Below, one piece after another: positions 26,785-36,562 of a stretch of 64,000 nucleotides of DNA; within the stretch, counting starts at the first letter, position 1; the number at the start of each line of letters is the position of its first letter. The DNA is taken from assembly GCA_040220135.1 (NCBI GenBank), contig JAVJTT010000021.1, forward strand, positions 186,001 to 250,000, read 5' to 3'. Under the pieces are notes generated by a model. The model ran no database searches, had not been told where the DNA came from, and was given only the letters and a program-made list of their open reading frames with translations. The DNA is from CAJXMH01 sp040220135. Its GTDB lineage: Bacteria; Bacteroidota; Bacteroidia; Flavobacteriales_E; Vicingaceae. A program made the position numbers and the translations under genes.

Positions 26785-26888
26785 TAGGAGTAATTCAGTT
26801 TAGAAGCTATTGCTTTGCTGATTTTAATAAGCTGCTTAGCTGTCATTCAATTAAAAGAGCTGAGAATAGCGGTGAGCTTAAACTCCTA
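26785..26888 (+). promoter_or_regulatory. Structured leader before the TonB receptor gene
   Basis: Nested pairings: TAGGAGT (26785-26791) with ACTCCTA (26882-26888), or as an alternative AGTTTA-AAGC with GCTTAAACT; GCTATT (26806-26811) with AATAGC (26865-26870); TTTTAAT (26822-26828) with ATTAAAA (26850-26856). The outer stem ends 17 bases before the ATG. The two competing outer pairings would suit a switch. No known riboswitch class is recognised. Confidence 0.4.
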
Positions 26889-26905
26889 CATTAATCATAC
26901 ACATC

Positions 26906-29260
26906 ATGACATCAATATATTTTAAACCATTTCTTCTGAAATCTATAGGCGTTTTTCTACTGCTTTTTGGTCACACAAGCGGTTTTTCACAAGAAAGCTA
27001 TACCATTAGTGGAACATTAGAAGATGCGAGCAATGGAGAGGGATTGATTGGAGCAACCGTGGTTATTGAAGAGTTAAACATCGGCACAGCAGCTAACGTT
27101 TACGGCTTTTATTCTTTAACAGCACCAAAGGGCGTATACACCTTAATCTTTAGTTATATCGGTTATGAAAAAACAACTAAAAAAATAAGCTTAGATAAGA
27201 ATTTAAAATTTGATGTAGAGCTTGAACTTTCATCTAATCAACTCGATGAAGTTGAAATAACCGCAGAACGAAAAGATGAAAACATTCAATCAACACAAAT
27301 GAGTGTTAATAAGCTTGACATGAAGGAAGCGGCAGCAATTCCTGTGGTTTTTGGTGAACAAGATGTGATAAAAACCATAGCCTTACTACCTGGAATAAAA
27401 TCTTCTGAAGGCAACGGTGGTTTTTATGTGAGGGGTGGAAGTGCCGACCAAAATTTAATTTTATTAGATGAAGCTCCGGTCTATAATGCTTCCCATTTTT
27501 TAGGCTTTTTTTCGGTATTTAATTCAGATGCCATTAAAGATTTAACCGTTTACAAAGGGCATATTCCTGCTGAATTTGGAGGAAGAGCCTCTTCAGTCTT
27601 AGACATTAAAATGAAAGATGGAAACAGTAAAAAACTGAATGCAAGTGGAGGAGTAGGTCTAATTTCTTCTCGTTTAACCCTTGAAACTCCCATAGTAAAA
27701 GATAAAGGTTCAATCTTAATTGGTGGACGAAGAACCTATGCAGATGTATTCTTAAAAGCGTCGCCTAATAAAAGTGTTCGTAATTCTACACTCTACTTCT
27801 ATGATCTGAATTTAAAAGCGAATTATCGATTAAGTGATAAAGACCGATTGTATTTATCAGGCTATTTTGGTAGAGATAAATTCGGCTTTGACGATGATTT
27901 TGGTTTTGATTGGGGGAATACCACTGGTACCCTTCGTTGGAATCATCTTTTTAACGACAAGCTGTTCCTAAACTCTACGGCTTTACTTAGTAATTACAAC
28001 TACGATGTAGACATCAGTGGAGGATCTGAAAAAGAAGATGGATTCACCGTTTCTTCTACTATTCAAGACATCAGTTTAAAGGAAGACTTCAGCTATTATT
28101 TAAATGATAAGAACACCATTAAGTTTGGAGGACTTGGAGCTTATCATACCTTTTTACCGGGTAAAATTAGTGTTGGTGAAGAGGTTGGAATGAATCAAGT
28201 AAAACTTGATAACAAACATGCATTTGAGGGGGCTGTTTATATCTCAAATGAGATGAAACTATCTGAACTGTGGAGCATCAATATGGGTGTGCGATATTCT
28301 TATTTTGCCCAAGTAGGCCCAGGTGAAATCTATTCATTCAATACAAATGGAGAAATAGTTGAAACCCAAAATTATGATGACTTAGAGTTAGTGGAAGATT
28401 ATGGAGGCTTAGAGCCTAGATTGGGTATAACACACTTATTTAACGAAAGCAACTCACTAAAAGCCTCCTATGGCAGAAATAGACAGTACTTACACCTGCT
28501 TTCCAATTCAGGTACAGGAACTCCCATCGATTTATGGGTGCCAAGTACCAATAATGTAAAACCTCAAATTGCCGATCAAGTTGCGCTAGGTTATTATAAG
28601 AACTTTAAGGATAATGGTTACGAAAGTTCTGTTGAAGTCTATTATAAAGACATGAAAAATCAGATTGATTACAAAACCGGCGCAGACATTATCTTGAATG
28701 ACCAGGTAGAATCTCAATTACTAATTGGCAAAGGCTATTCTTATGGGGTCGAATTTTACATCAAGAAGAATATTGGCAAACTAAGCGGTTGGCTGAGTTA
28801 TACTTGGTCGAGAACAGAACGAGTATTTGAAGGCATTGATAATGGAGACCCTTATGCTGCCAATTGGGATAGACCACATGATTTTACCTTAGTGGGAATT
28901 TATAAATTGAATAACAAATGGACACTTTCGGGAACATTTGTTTACCGAACAGGAAATGCCGTTACTTTTCCGGTAGGGAAGTATAGCGCAGAGGGTGAGA
29001 TTGTAAACCTTTATAGCACCAGAAACAACGATCGTCTTCCAGATTATCACCGTTTAGATATCGGGGCAACAAAAACCATTAAGAAGACCAGTAAATATGA
29101 GTCAAGCTTAAACTTTTCCTTTTATAACCTTTATGGTAGAAAAAATGCTTTCGCCATCGACTTTAGGGAAGCGAAAGACAACCCACAGCAAACCGAAGCA
29201 GTTCGCACCGCACTTTTTAGTGTAGTCCCTTCTGTAACCTATAATTTCAAATTCAAATAA
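26906..29260 (+). CDS. TonB-dependent receptor with carboxypeptidase-like regulatory domain
   Basis: The 784-residue protein has a signal peptide (about 1-28) and an N-terminal CarboxypepD_reg-like beta-sandwich (about 31-115: ISGTLEDASNGEGLIGATV, GFYSLTAPKGVYTLIFSYIGY). A plug domain (about 125-230) contains GGFYVRGGSADQNLILLDE and KGHIPAEFGGRASSVLDI. A long 22-strand type barrel follows and ends VVPSVTYNFKFK. It imports an unknown ligand across the outer membrane using TonB energy. Gene order with the next gene (DUF4249 lipoprotein) is the usual Bacteroidota receptor/lipoprotein pair, distinct from SusCD. A structured leader precedes it. Confidence 0.93.
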   Translation: MTSIYFKPFLLKSIGVFLLLFGHTSGFSQESYTISGTLEDASNGEGLIGATVVIEELNIGTAANVYGFYSLTAPKGVYTLIFSYIGYEKTTKKISLDKNLKFDVELELSSNQLDEVEITAERKDENIQSTQMSVNKLDMKEAAAIPVVFGEQDVIKTIALLPGIKSSEGNGGFYVRGGSADQNLILLDEAPVYNASHFLGFFSVFNSDAIKDLTVYKGHIPAEFGGRASSVLDIKMKDGNSKKLNASGGVGLISSRLTLETPIVKDKGSILIGGRRTYADVFLKASPNKSVRNSTLYFYDLNLKANYRLSDKDRLYLSGYFGRDKFGFDDDFGFDWGNTTGTLRWNHLFNDKLFLNSTALLSNYNYDVDISGGSEKEDGFTVSSTIQDISLKEDFSYYLNDKNTIKFGGLGAYHTFLPGKISVGEEVGMNQVKLDNKHAFEGAVYISNEMKLSELWSINMGVRYSYFAQVGPGEIYSFNTNGEIVETQNYDDLELVEDYGGLEPRLGITHLFNESNSLKASYGRNRQYLHLLSNSGTGTPIDLWVPSTNNVKPQIADQVALGYYKNFKDNGYESSVEVYYKDMKNQIDYKTGADIILNDQVESQLLIGKGYSYGVEFYIKKNIGKLSGWLSYTWSRTERVFEGIDNGDPYAANWDRPHDFTLVGIYKLNNKWTLSGTFVYRTGNAVTFPVGKYSAEGEIVNLYSTRNNDRLPDYHRLDIGATKTIKKTSKYESSLNFSFYNLYGRKNAFAIDFREAKDNPQQTEAVRTALFSVVPSVTYNFKFK

Positions 29261-29415
29261 TATTGACAATGTGCTCTTCGATAATTTTTTTGAGGACACT
29301 TCGATACTTTTTTGTCGCACCCTTCAATACATTCCGTTTCAACGAAATACTCAGGGTAAGATAAAAACACTCAGTGCCCTCAAAAATTCACTCAGAGTAC
29401 ATTAAAAAAATAACA

Positions 29416-30246
29416 ATGATGAAAAATCTAAAACAAATATTCCTGCTCTGCGCAGCTATAATCGCGCTTACAGCTTGTCAAGATGTGATTGAGTTAGAAT
29501 TAGAAAATGTATCTCCTAGGCTAGTTATTGAAGCCAATATATCAGATCAAGAAGGGCCTTATACCGTTACTTTAACAGAAACAGGAGATTTTTACCAAAG
29601 CAATGATCTTATTATTGCGCCTGGAGCTCTGGTTATCCTGTCAGATGAGAATGGAAGTAGAGATACTTTACAAGAAGTGAAACCCGGTTTTTACCAAACC
29701 ACTTACATTAGAGGCGTTCGGGGTGTAAATTATACCTTAGAGGTGAATTATCATGGCACAAAATACATGGCTTCAAGTAGAATTCCCGATCAAGTTAATC
29801 CGATCGATAGTTTGTCTACAGAATTTCTCGAAGAATCCATAATTCAAGAAGAGGGCTATTATGCAAGCATTTATGTGCAAGATGTACCAAATGTTGCCAA
29901 TTATTTTCGCTATAAAGTTTATGTCAATGGAGCAGTCTACATTTTTGATGAAGATACTGAGGAAGAAGAAGAAGACGACAACCTTTACTTTGAACGAGAC
30001 AAGTTTTCAGATGGCCAGTATTTTAATACCTCTTTCCCACACAAATTAAATTTAGGAGATTCAATAACCGTTGAACTGTATCACATTAACAAAGCTTCCT
30101 ATGATTACTATAGAACACTTACAGAAGCTATTGGAGCAAGTGGCGTTGCTGCTCCATCTAACCCCATTTCCAATTTTAACAATCATGCTTTAGGCAATTT
30201 TAATGCGTATGCTTTTGATCGAAAAACGATTAGGGTAGAAGAGTAG
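29416..30246 (+). CDS. DUF4249 domain lipoprotein
   Basis: From the ATG at 29416 (MMKNLKQIFLLCAAIIALTAC) the protein has an SPII leader with the lipid Cys about residue 21; the GTG at 29374 would add 14 unneeded residues. The mature part has the DUF4249 layout: PRLVIEANISDQEGPYTVTL near the N-terminus, a beta-sandwich of two Ig-like domains, an acidic loop (DEDTEEEEEDD) at about 188-198, and a C-terminal IDKASYDYYRTL-type segment here read as INKASYDYYRTLTEAI. DUF4249 proteins pair with TonB receptors and probably help ligand capture at the surface. It follows the receptor by 155 bp. Confidence 0.9.
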   Translation: MMKNLKQIFLLCAAIIALTACQDVIELELENVSPRLVIEANISDQEGPYTVTLTETGDFYQSNDLIIAPGALVILSDENGSRDTLQEVKPGFYQTTYIRGVRGVNYTLEVNYHGTKYMASSRIPDQVNPIDSLSTEFLEESIIQEEGYYASIYVQDVPNVANYFRYKVYVNGAVYIFDEDTEEEEEDDNLYFERDKFSDGQYFNTSFPHKLNLGDSITVELYHINKASYDYYRTLTEAIGASGVAAPSNPISNFNNHALGNFNAYAFDRKTIRVEE

Positions 30247-30354
30247 GAAGGTAATTTCTATTCATTGCCATTATTTCTCTTTTTATAGCAAGTAAAGCAA
30301 TGTTGAATTATGCTTTATTACCCGCCTGAGCGAACGGGCAAGCTAGTAGCATCC

Positions 30355-30510
30355 TTTTTGGAAAGAGCAAGCGCTTCTTTATAGAACCACAGGTACATGG
30401 CAGTTTTGGATCATTGATACCGAAGCACCGGAAGAATTCAAAAGCTAGATGACAAATGGGATGACCATTTCCTCTTTGAGCCCAACCTTTATTTTGGGGT
30501 GAAGTTTTAA
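30355..30510 (+). pseudogene. Decayed 3'-end copy of the 26.1-kb outer-membrane protein gene
   Basis: The DNA is nearly identical over about 155 bases to 26595-26750. It reads FGKSKRFFIEPQVHG, then, after single-base deletions, DDKWDDHFLFEPNLYFGVKF and stop. The deletions destroy the frame, and nothing upstream corresponds to the 5' part. With the intact gene it brackets the TonB receptor/DUF4249 pair as direct repeats. Confidence 0.85.
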
Positions 30511-30545
30511 TAACGTCTAAAAACAATTGGTTAGTAGTAGTAGTG

Positions 30546-30577
30546 AGTCAGACTTTGGTCTGGCTTGCTGCTTTTTT
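30546..30577 (+). terminator. Rho-independent terminator
   Basis: Eight-bp stem AGTCAGAC/GTCTGGCT (one G-T pair) with loop TTTG, followed by TTTTTT a few bases later. It would end the receptor/DUF4249 transcript. Confidence 0.65.
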
Positions 30578-30737
30578 GTTTTAACTTAAGTTCTCAGCAG
30601 AGAAAAAGAAAAGTTAGTCCCTTTGCATTTGATGTTTTCAGTTATAACTTTTCTATGGAGATTAATTGATTTATAGTCAAGTACAATCTTCATAACTTTA
30701 ATGCGTTTTAGAATGAAACCGATACAAGCTACTACCC

Positions 30738-32351
30738 ATGAAAAAATCTATCTTAATTCTTCTGTTGCTTTTTGGTACTCAATATTTAAAGGCACAACAG
30801 ATTGAAAGCGCCTTTACCTTAAATGGCACTTCCAGATCAGTAGGATCCGACAGCTATATTTCAGCGAATGGAGAATTGTACACGCTTTTATATTTTACCG
30901 ATAGTCTTTTTATTCCTCAACTACAGAAAGTGTTTTTTTCTTCAACCTTAAGCCGCTCAGCTTGGGTGAAGCAATCTGCAAGCGGTCTGCTACTAATGGC
31001 CGATACCCTTCCCACTCGAATGAATAATAATTGGCTCAGAAAAGGCCCTTATTTTTACACCTATGGTTATCAAGGTTCGGTGGCTAAATATGATAGCTTA
31101 ATGAACTTGATTTGGGATAAAAAAATTCCGCTAGCTAGAGCAGTGGCAGTAGATCAACAAGACAATTTACACGCATGTGGCCATTATCAAGTCAACATTG
31201 ACCTTGATCCGGATAGTGCCACTAGCTATCCAATTAATTCACAAGGTTATTATGATATTTTTAATGTCAAGTTAAACTCCTCCGGTAATTTTCTCTCTGG
31301 GAGTGGAAGTGGAGGTATAGGCGCTGATTTTACTTCTGATATAGTAAGCGATGAATTTTCAAATACCATTGATGTTGGAGGTTTTTTTGACCAAGCCTAC
31401 TTTCCGGTAGGTAGCAATACGCTTTTACATAGTTCAGCAGTAAATCAATCAGATGCCTACATTCGAAAAAGGAACAAGTTGGGAGGTCTTATTTGGATCA
31501 GCCAATTGAAAGGGGTAGGCAATGGAGCTAATGTTGTGATAGATGCTATTGAAAAGGTGAGTAATGGAGACCTGCTTGTGGCAGGAGGCTTAACCGGCAC
31601 TGTAGATTTTAACCCTTCAAATATTCATACTCAAAACCTAACTGCTAGCAATTATAGGGGAGATGCCTTTTTACTAAGGCTTGATTCATTAGGGCAACTT
31701 AAGTGGGTTAAATTGTTAGTCGGCAATTTAGACGAAGATATCAACGAAATTACTACCGATGCTAATGGAGATATCTACCTGATCGGGGAATTTGAGGGAA
31801 CAGTTGATTTTGATCCAGGAATTGGACTCAATAACCACACTAGCCTGGGAGCTACAGATGGCTTTGTACTTCGTTTGGATAGTGTGGGAACGTTTAAATC
31901 TGTGCTAGCCATTGGCTCTACAAGCTTTGATGCCATTAACTCCATTTCAGTAAAAGACGAGCAAAACATCTTGATTTGTGGCGAGTACGGAGCTGCCATG
32001 AGTCTACCTTCGGCAAGTGGTGTCATTCAATTGCCTGCTCCTCCAACTAGTAATTATACCCACTTCTTTTCTGCGAAGCTAAATTGGAGCAATCTGATAA
32101 CGAACATTACTGAAGCTAAGAAAGCACAGCAGTTTACAATTTTCCCCAATCCTTCCACTGATAATATTCGAATTGAAATTCCCCAACTAAAGCAAGGAGA
32201 AGCGCTAGAAATTAGAAACTTACAAGGACAATTGGTACACCAACAAACTGTAAGTACAAAAGCCATTTCGCTAGAATTGGGCCATTTAGCTGACGGCATT
32301 TATTTGCTTCGCTACGGTTTGGAGCAAAAGAAGTTGGTGATACAACGCTAA
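30738..32351 (+). CDS. T9SS-sorted protein with SBBP-type beta-propeller repeats
   Basis: The 537-residue protein has a signal peptide (ending LKAQ) and several propeller-like repeats of the SBBP kind, for example LLRLDSLGQLKWVKLL, ANGDIYLIGEFEGTVDFDPG and a similar copy FVLRLDSVGTFKSVLAIG. The T9SS type A sorting domain (about 455-537: IFPNPSTDNIRIEI, IRNLQGQLVHQQTV, ADGIYLLRYG) closes it. Location is the cell surface or outside. The role may be binding rather than catalysis; no active site is visible. Confidence 0.88.
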   Translation: MKKSILILLLLFGTQYLKAQQIESAFTLNGTSRSVGSDSYISANGELYTLLYFTDSLFIPQLQKVFFSSTLSRSAWVKQSASGLLLMADTLPTRMNNNWLRKGPYFYTYGYQGSVAKYDSLMNLIWDKKIPLARAVAVDQQDNLHACGHYQVNIDLDPDSATSYPINSQGYYDIFNVKLNSSGNFLSGSGSGGIGADFTSDIVSDEFSNTIDVGGFFDQAYFPVGSNTLLHSSAVNQSDAYIRKRNKLGGLIWISQLKGVGNGANVVIDAIEKVSNGDLLVAGGLTGTVDFNPSNIHTQNLTASNYRGDAFLLRLDSLGQLKWVKLLVGNLDEDINEITTDANGDIYLIGEFEGTVDFDPGIGLNNHTSLGATDGFVLRLDSVGTFKSVLAIGSTSFDAINSISVKDEQNILICGEYGAAMSLPSASGVIQLPAPPTSNYTHFFSAKLNWSNLITNITEAKKAQQFTIFPNPSTDNIRIEIPQLKQGEALEIRNLQGQLVHQQTVSTKAISLELGHLADGIYLLRYGLEQKKLVIQR

Positions 32352-32481
32352 TGATTACCTGATTTTTTCATCGACTAGAGAATTGGATTATAAATGAAGC
32401 TTAAAAAATTAGTTTGCACATAGCATATTATTGAGATTAATGTTATAGCTTCGGAAGCTCATTCACGAAAAAACAATTAAC

Positions 32482-34050
32482 ATGAAATCAACTCAAGCCA
32501 TTCTCTCCTTATGTCTATGTTTCAGCTTTAACTTTGCTCACTTAAACACTAAAGCGCAAATAACTACTTTAGACAGTAGCTCAAAACTCATCAGTCCGGT
32601 AGTGGCCATTGTAAAAGCAGGAGATGATCTATCTAATTGCTCTTCCTGCAAAGTGGAGCTTTATTATTTGAATACTCCCAATAACAAAGTCAAACAGGAT
32701 TCTACTTTTGCCTTGAATAGCCTGCCTAAGCAAGCCCTAAAAGTGAAAGGTAAAATGCACATTCGGGGACGTTCTACCAAAAGCGCTCAAAAAAAGCAGT
32801 ATGAGTTCAAACTAGATAAGAAGAGCAAAGAAAACCTTCCTGATGGTACCCACTTTATGAACATGAAGCACGGAGGTAGCCATTGGACATTCAACGATGC
32901 CGGAGCCGTAGATTCTACCTTGATCCGCAATGTGTTTGCTTTTCATTTGCAAAGAAAATTGGGTTATTGGGCCCCTAGAACCAAGTATTTTGAATTATTT
33001 ATCATCAGTGAAAACGCTAGTAAATTGAGCCATAAACATTACCTCAATAGAGTAATTGCAAATCCTGACTCATTCTACCAAGGCGTATATGTATTGATGG
33101 AAAAGATCAAATCAGAAAAGCACCGGATAGACATTCCCAAGTTTAAGGATACCGTCGGTAGCCAAGCTTTTATATTGCAGCTCAATCCTCCGGAGCCGCT
33201 CAAGTACCTCAGTTTACCTGACCTGACCTTAACTTCTCAAGTGCAGATCTATGAACCCAAGATCGATGAGATGGGCAGCCACAAAAGCCAAGATTCTGCT
33301 TACATCAACCAATGGTATGCTAACTGGACCCAACAAGCACTTACGCTTTATACTAATTATGCCAACGATAGCGGCTGCCCTCAAAGCAAAGTGAAAGGCG
33401 TGTACCGTCCTTGTCCCAATGCCACGGAAGATAAGAAAGAGGTCAACAAAAAAGCCTGGAAAGCTTTTAGAAGTCAAACTGATTATTCATCATTTGCTGC
33501 CTATTTCTTGCTGAACGAATTGGCTCGTGATCCAGATGGTTATCATCGCAGCACTTTTATGTATGTTAAGGCCGATAGTGTGGCCTATGCCGGACCTTTG
33601 TGGGACAAGAACAAATCCTTCGGCAATAAAGCGGTACCGGAGTTTAATTATGGCTGCGGCAAAAACCAAAGCGTAAAAGAATATTACTACAATACCAGCG
33701 GTTGGTCATATTGCTATGGCGGATTAGGCCAATCGCCAGTATGGTGGGAAGTGCTTTTGTTGGATCCCAATTTCTCCAAAACCGTATGGCAACTTTGGCA
33801 GCAAGAACGGACTAAAAAAGGAGCCTTTACCTACAAGGAAATGGTCAAGCACATTAACAAAGAGCAAAGCTATTTAAGCCAAACCCAAGCTGCCAGTCGC
33901 AATGCCGCCAAATGGTACAGTGGCAATAAGTACTATAGCTTTGAAAATAATGTAGAGGAACTAAAAACCTACCTTGAAGAACGCCTCAAGTGGATGGATA
34001 ACAATCTAAAAAGCTTGTTGGAGGAAAGATCAGCAGTAAGCTTGGACTAA
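32482..34050 (+). CDS. Exported CotH kinase-family protein
   Basis: The 522-residue protein has a signal peptide (about 1-24) followed by the CotH kinase fold: MHIRGRSTKSAQKKQYEFKL (lysine in the N-lobe), MNMKHGGSHWTFND, RNVFAFHLQRKLG, GVYVLMEKIK, then the lobe with FAAYFLLNELARDPDGYHRS and GPLWDKNKSFGN, which holds the catalytic Asp residues. CotH proteins are atypical protein kinases first known from spore coats; bacterial relatives are often secreted. The substrate is unknown; neighbouring surface proteins are candidates. A Lys-rich segment and six Cys suggest an extracytoplasmic fold with disulphides. Confidence 0.9.
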   Translation: MKSTQAILSLCLCFSFNFAHLNTKAQITTLDSSSKLISPVVAIVKAGDDLSNCSSCKVELYYLNTPNNKVKQDSTFALNSLPKQALKVKGKMHIRGRSTKSAQKKQYEFKLDKKSKENLPDGTHFMNMKHGGSHWTFNDAGAVDSTLIRNVFAFHLQRKLGYWAPRTKYFELFIISENASKLSHKHYLNRVIANPDSFYQGVYVLMEKIKSEKHRIDIPKFKDTVGSQAFILQLNPPEPLKYLSLPDLTLTSQVQIYEPKIDEMGSHKSQDSAYINQWYANWTQQALTLYTNYANDSGCPQSKVKGVYRPCPNATEDKKEVNKKAWKAFRSQTDYSSFAAYFLLNELARDPDGYHRSTFMYVKADSVAYAGPLWDKNKSFGNKAVPEFNYGCGKNQSVKEYYYNTSGWSYCYGGLGQSPVWWEVLLLDPNFSKTVWQLWQQERTKKGAFTYKEMVKHINKEQSYLSQTQAASRNAAKWYSGNKYYSFENNVEELKTYLEERLKWMDNNLKSLLEERSAVSLD

Positions 34051-34093
34051 TTAAAGAATTGAAGCTTTTGCCTATACTTACCCTAAGGCTGAA

Positions 34094-34103
34094 GGGGGGG
34101 GGG
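34094..34103. repeat. Run of ten G
   Basis: A G10 homopolymer in the gap between two convergent genes, in otherwise AT-rich DNA. It is not in a promoter position for either gene. Confidence 0.9.
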
Positions 34104-34138
34104 AAGCACGTTAACAAAAATCTACCGGCCTCAATCAA

Positions 34139-36562
34139 TTAGTATTTGATAAATTTAAATTGCTGCTTTAGTTTTTTAGAAGAGAGCTTCATAAGGTATA
34201 TTCCATCCGAGAATGAACTCAAATCAATGGCCTCTTTCTTTTTGTAGTTCGTGATTCTTTTGAGTAGTCTTCCATTCAAATCCAAAATCATAAGTTCGAT
34301 TGGGCTTTCAACATTTGTGGAAAGATACACTCTGTCATTTGCAGGATTAGGATAGAGGTTAAAGTAAGTTGGTTCGACTGAAGTTTCATCAAGATTGGTC
34401 AATTGACAAGAAAGGGTATCAAGGCTTGAAAAGCGCATCGGAATTAGAGCGTAATGCTCTAGAAAAGGGGCAAGAGTGTCGTTTTGGGTCACCATTCCCG
34501 CTATGGAACAAAGGGTATCTCCGGCCAAAAGTGGAGCAATTGCCAAGCTATCGTCTACATCGGTTTCCATTTTAATGGAGATCATTAGAGTGTCTGGTCC
34601 TTTTACAGCTTGAAAGGTATAGTTCCCAACATTACTGCTGTTGCTGATGACATGCAAGTTGTTCAATTGAACAAAATTAGACTCAATCGTTTCATCCAAA
34701 CGATTTACTAGAGTAGGACTAGGAAGCATCGCATTCGTGCTTAAAACTGTAAATGAGTCAACTTCAATTTCTGTTAAGCCATTGCTTTGTTTTAGTACGC
34801 CATAAAGCTGAATAGAATCTCCCTCACTTAGCGCTAAACTCACATTTGGCTTTGAGACCAAGGCAATGCCAGAGTGGTTGGTTGAAGCCCCATTCACCAA
34901 AAAGTGATGAGAGCTCATGCCTTCTGAATAAGCGGTTCCGATCACAACTCCAGATGTTTTCAGTTTAAGTCCATCATTAGTCAAAAGTCCGGTTTGGTTT
35001 ACCTTATTTAGGCTGTCAATAGGGTAATAGGAAATAATGCTGGTATCAAATCGAATGGCCCCTAAATCACTTCTATTTCCTCTTGGTAAATAGTAATAAT
35101 CATAAGCCAAAGGATAAGATCGTCCGGAGTTGTTCAGTTGTGGTGCCCTTGGAGAAGTGAATATGTTGGTAATCTGAGGGTCGTTATCACTGCTACCTTG
35201 TCCTACTGACGGGAATGTGTGAGACTGCCAGGCGGCTAAAGTGGCGAAGTTCGTGTTTCCAATTTCTCCGTAACGGTTTAAATTCTGGTTACCACTGGTA
35301 TTAAAATAGACATTGTTGTTCCGACACTCTGTATTGTTCTGAAAGCCAACATGAATGCCAATGCTGTAGTTGTTAAATGGATCCCCATGAATTTGAACAA
35401 TATTATTCAAAATCTTGTGAGAAGCATTACCAAAGTGCCCTGTCATTATAATCCCTCTTGTTTTATCTTTACCGGGGTTTAGTCTAACGGTATTGTGAAT
35501 CACATGAACAAATTCAGAATTGGTATTGTAAATACCGGCACAAGTTCCCCAGCCAATTCTTAAACTGTCAATAATATTGTTTTGCACAAGTATTGGCCAA
35601 CTGATAGAGGAGGAGCGACCATACACTCGAATGCCATTCACTCTTCCAATTATGAAATTTCCCGGCCGTTGAAGGTGGTGGACATAATTTGACTCAATCA
35701 CAATGCTATCCATCGCACCACCAAAACAATAAATGCCGGATACCTCCCATGCTAGATCATTTCTTTCGGGTGAAGTCAATTCATTTCTTCTAATGATGAT
35801 TCTTTGCTGATAGGCAAAGTAAATTCCGGTGGAATGAAAATTTCGGATGTAGTTGTCTTCGATCAGGTTGCCGTAGCTATTCCGACCATTTTCTCCAACA
35901 AGCATAATGCCGGCATTAGCTGAACCGGAAGCACTTCCAAGAATGCGGTTATTTTTAATGGTCGTAAAGCTGGTAGTTTCAATGTTGGTAAGAGGAGCAC
36001 TAGTATCACTCGCAGAAGCGATAATACCGGCCGACTGTACTTTGGTATCCGTAGAAGAATTAGGAAGCGTAGTAGGGGAAGTGCTTAAGTTACTTAAGTC
36101 AATGGTGCAATTTTGAATGGTAATGTATTTGGTTTTATTCTTCAAGTGAATGGCATAGCCATACAAAGGGTGCAGCCCATTGATGGTTAAGCTGTCAAGC
36201 ACAATGTGTCTCGCAGAATCAAATCCAACAATTCGGTAATCGTTTGCATTGGGTGCGTATTGAAGCTGTTCGCCATTTCCCTGAATCACAATTTGGTTGT
36301 TCGAAGAAACACCGGCGTAATAATTAAAAACAAGCTTTTCATTATAGGGTCCTGAGCCAGGCACAACCGAAACATTTACAGGACCTGAAACACCTTGATT
36401 TTCTAAGGCGGTAGTTAAGTCTGTAAAAGAATTGAAGTTGCTGCCTTGAGTTGCAGTTGCAGCATCAATTGTATAAGCTCCATTTAACTGTGCGTTTAGC
36501 AGATGAGGAAAAGCGCAAAGACAAACAATGAAGAAAAGGGTGTTTTTTGGAGTTAATTTCAT
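34139..36562 (-). CDS. Large T9SS-sorted parallel beta-helix protein
   Basis: From the ATG at 36562 the protein has 807 residues (the frame is open to 36601, but the signal peptide MKLTPKNTLFFIVCLCAFPH ... NAQ starts at the later Met). Residues about 80-430 are right-handed beta-helix rungs (repeated IxIxNNxI and NxIxNN patterns such as IVIESNYVHHL, ILVQNNIIDSL and VIHNTVRL). A second beta-rich domain follows (about 480-720). The T9SS type A sorting domain is at about 735-807 (NLYPNPANDRVYLST, ILDLNGRLLKRI, SDGIYLMKL). Beta-helix secreted proteins of this type bind or cut polysaccharides, but no lyase active site can be assigned. Confidence 0.88.
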   Translation of the reverse strand: MKLTPKNTLFFIVCLCAFPHLLNAQLNGAYTIDAATATQGSNFNSFTDLTTALENQGVSGPVNVSVVPGSGPYNEKLVFNYYAGVSSNNQIVIQGNGEQLQYAPNANDYRIVGFDSARHIVLDSLTINGLHPLYGYAIHLKNKTKYITIQNCTIDLSNLSTSPTTLPNSSTDTKVQSAGIIASASDTSAPLTNIETTSFTTIKNNRILGSASGSANAGIMLVGENGRNSYGNLIEDNYIRNFHSTGIYFAYQQRIIIRRNELTSPERNDLAWEVSGIYCFGGAMDSIVIESNYVHHLQRPGNFIIGRVNGIRVYGRSSSISWPILVQNNIIDSLRIGWGTCAGIYNTNSEFVHVIHNTVRLNPGKDKTRGIIMTGHFGNASHKILNNIVQIHGDPFNNYSIGIHVGFQNNTECRNNNVYFNTSGNQNLNRYGEIGNTNFATLAAWQSHTFPSVGQGSSDNDPQITNIFTSPRAPQLNNSGRSYPLAYDYYYLPRGNRSDLGAIRFDTSIISYYPIDSLNKVNQTGLLTNDGLKLKTSGVVIGTAYSEGMSSHHFLVNGASTNHSGIALVSKPNVSLALSEGDSIQLYGVLKQSNGLTEIEVDSFTVLSTNAMLPSPTLVNRLDETIESNFVQLNNLHVISNSSNVGNYTFQAVKGPDTLMISIKMETDVDDSLAIAPLLAGDTLCSIAGMVTQNDTLAPFLEHYALIPMRFSSLDTLSCQLTNLDETSVEPTYFNLYPNPANDRVYLSTNVESPIELMILDLNGRLLKRITNYKKKEAIDLSSFSDGIYLMKLSSKKLKQQFKFIKY

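Larger units (their letters stand above)
30247..30737. other. Gap with gene remnant and terminator
   Basis: Besides the remnant at 30355-30510 and the terminator listed separately, it holds a short CCCG...CGGG hairpin at about 30321-30338 and an AT-rich promoter region before the next gene. Confidence 0.6.

Noticed and set aside
29261..29415. Possible regulatory element between the TonB receptor and DUF4249 genes (CTTCGATAC and CTCAGGGTAAG phrases)
   Set aside because: It looks like a worn dispersed-repeat fragment; no stem or motif convincing enough to annotate.
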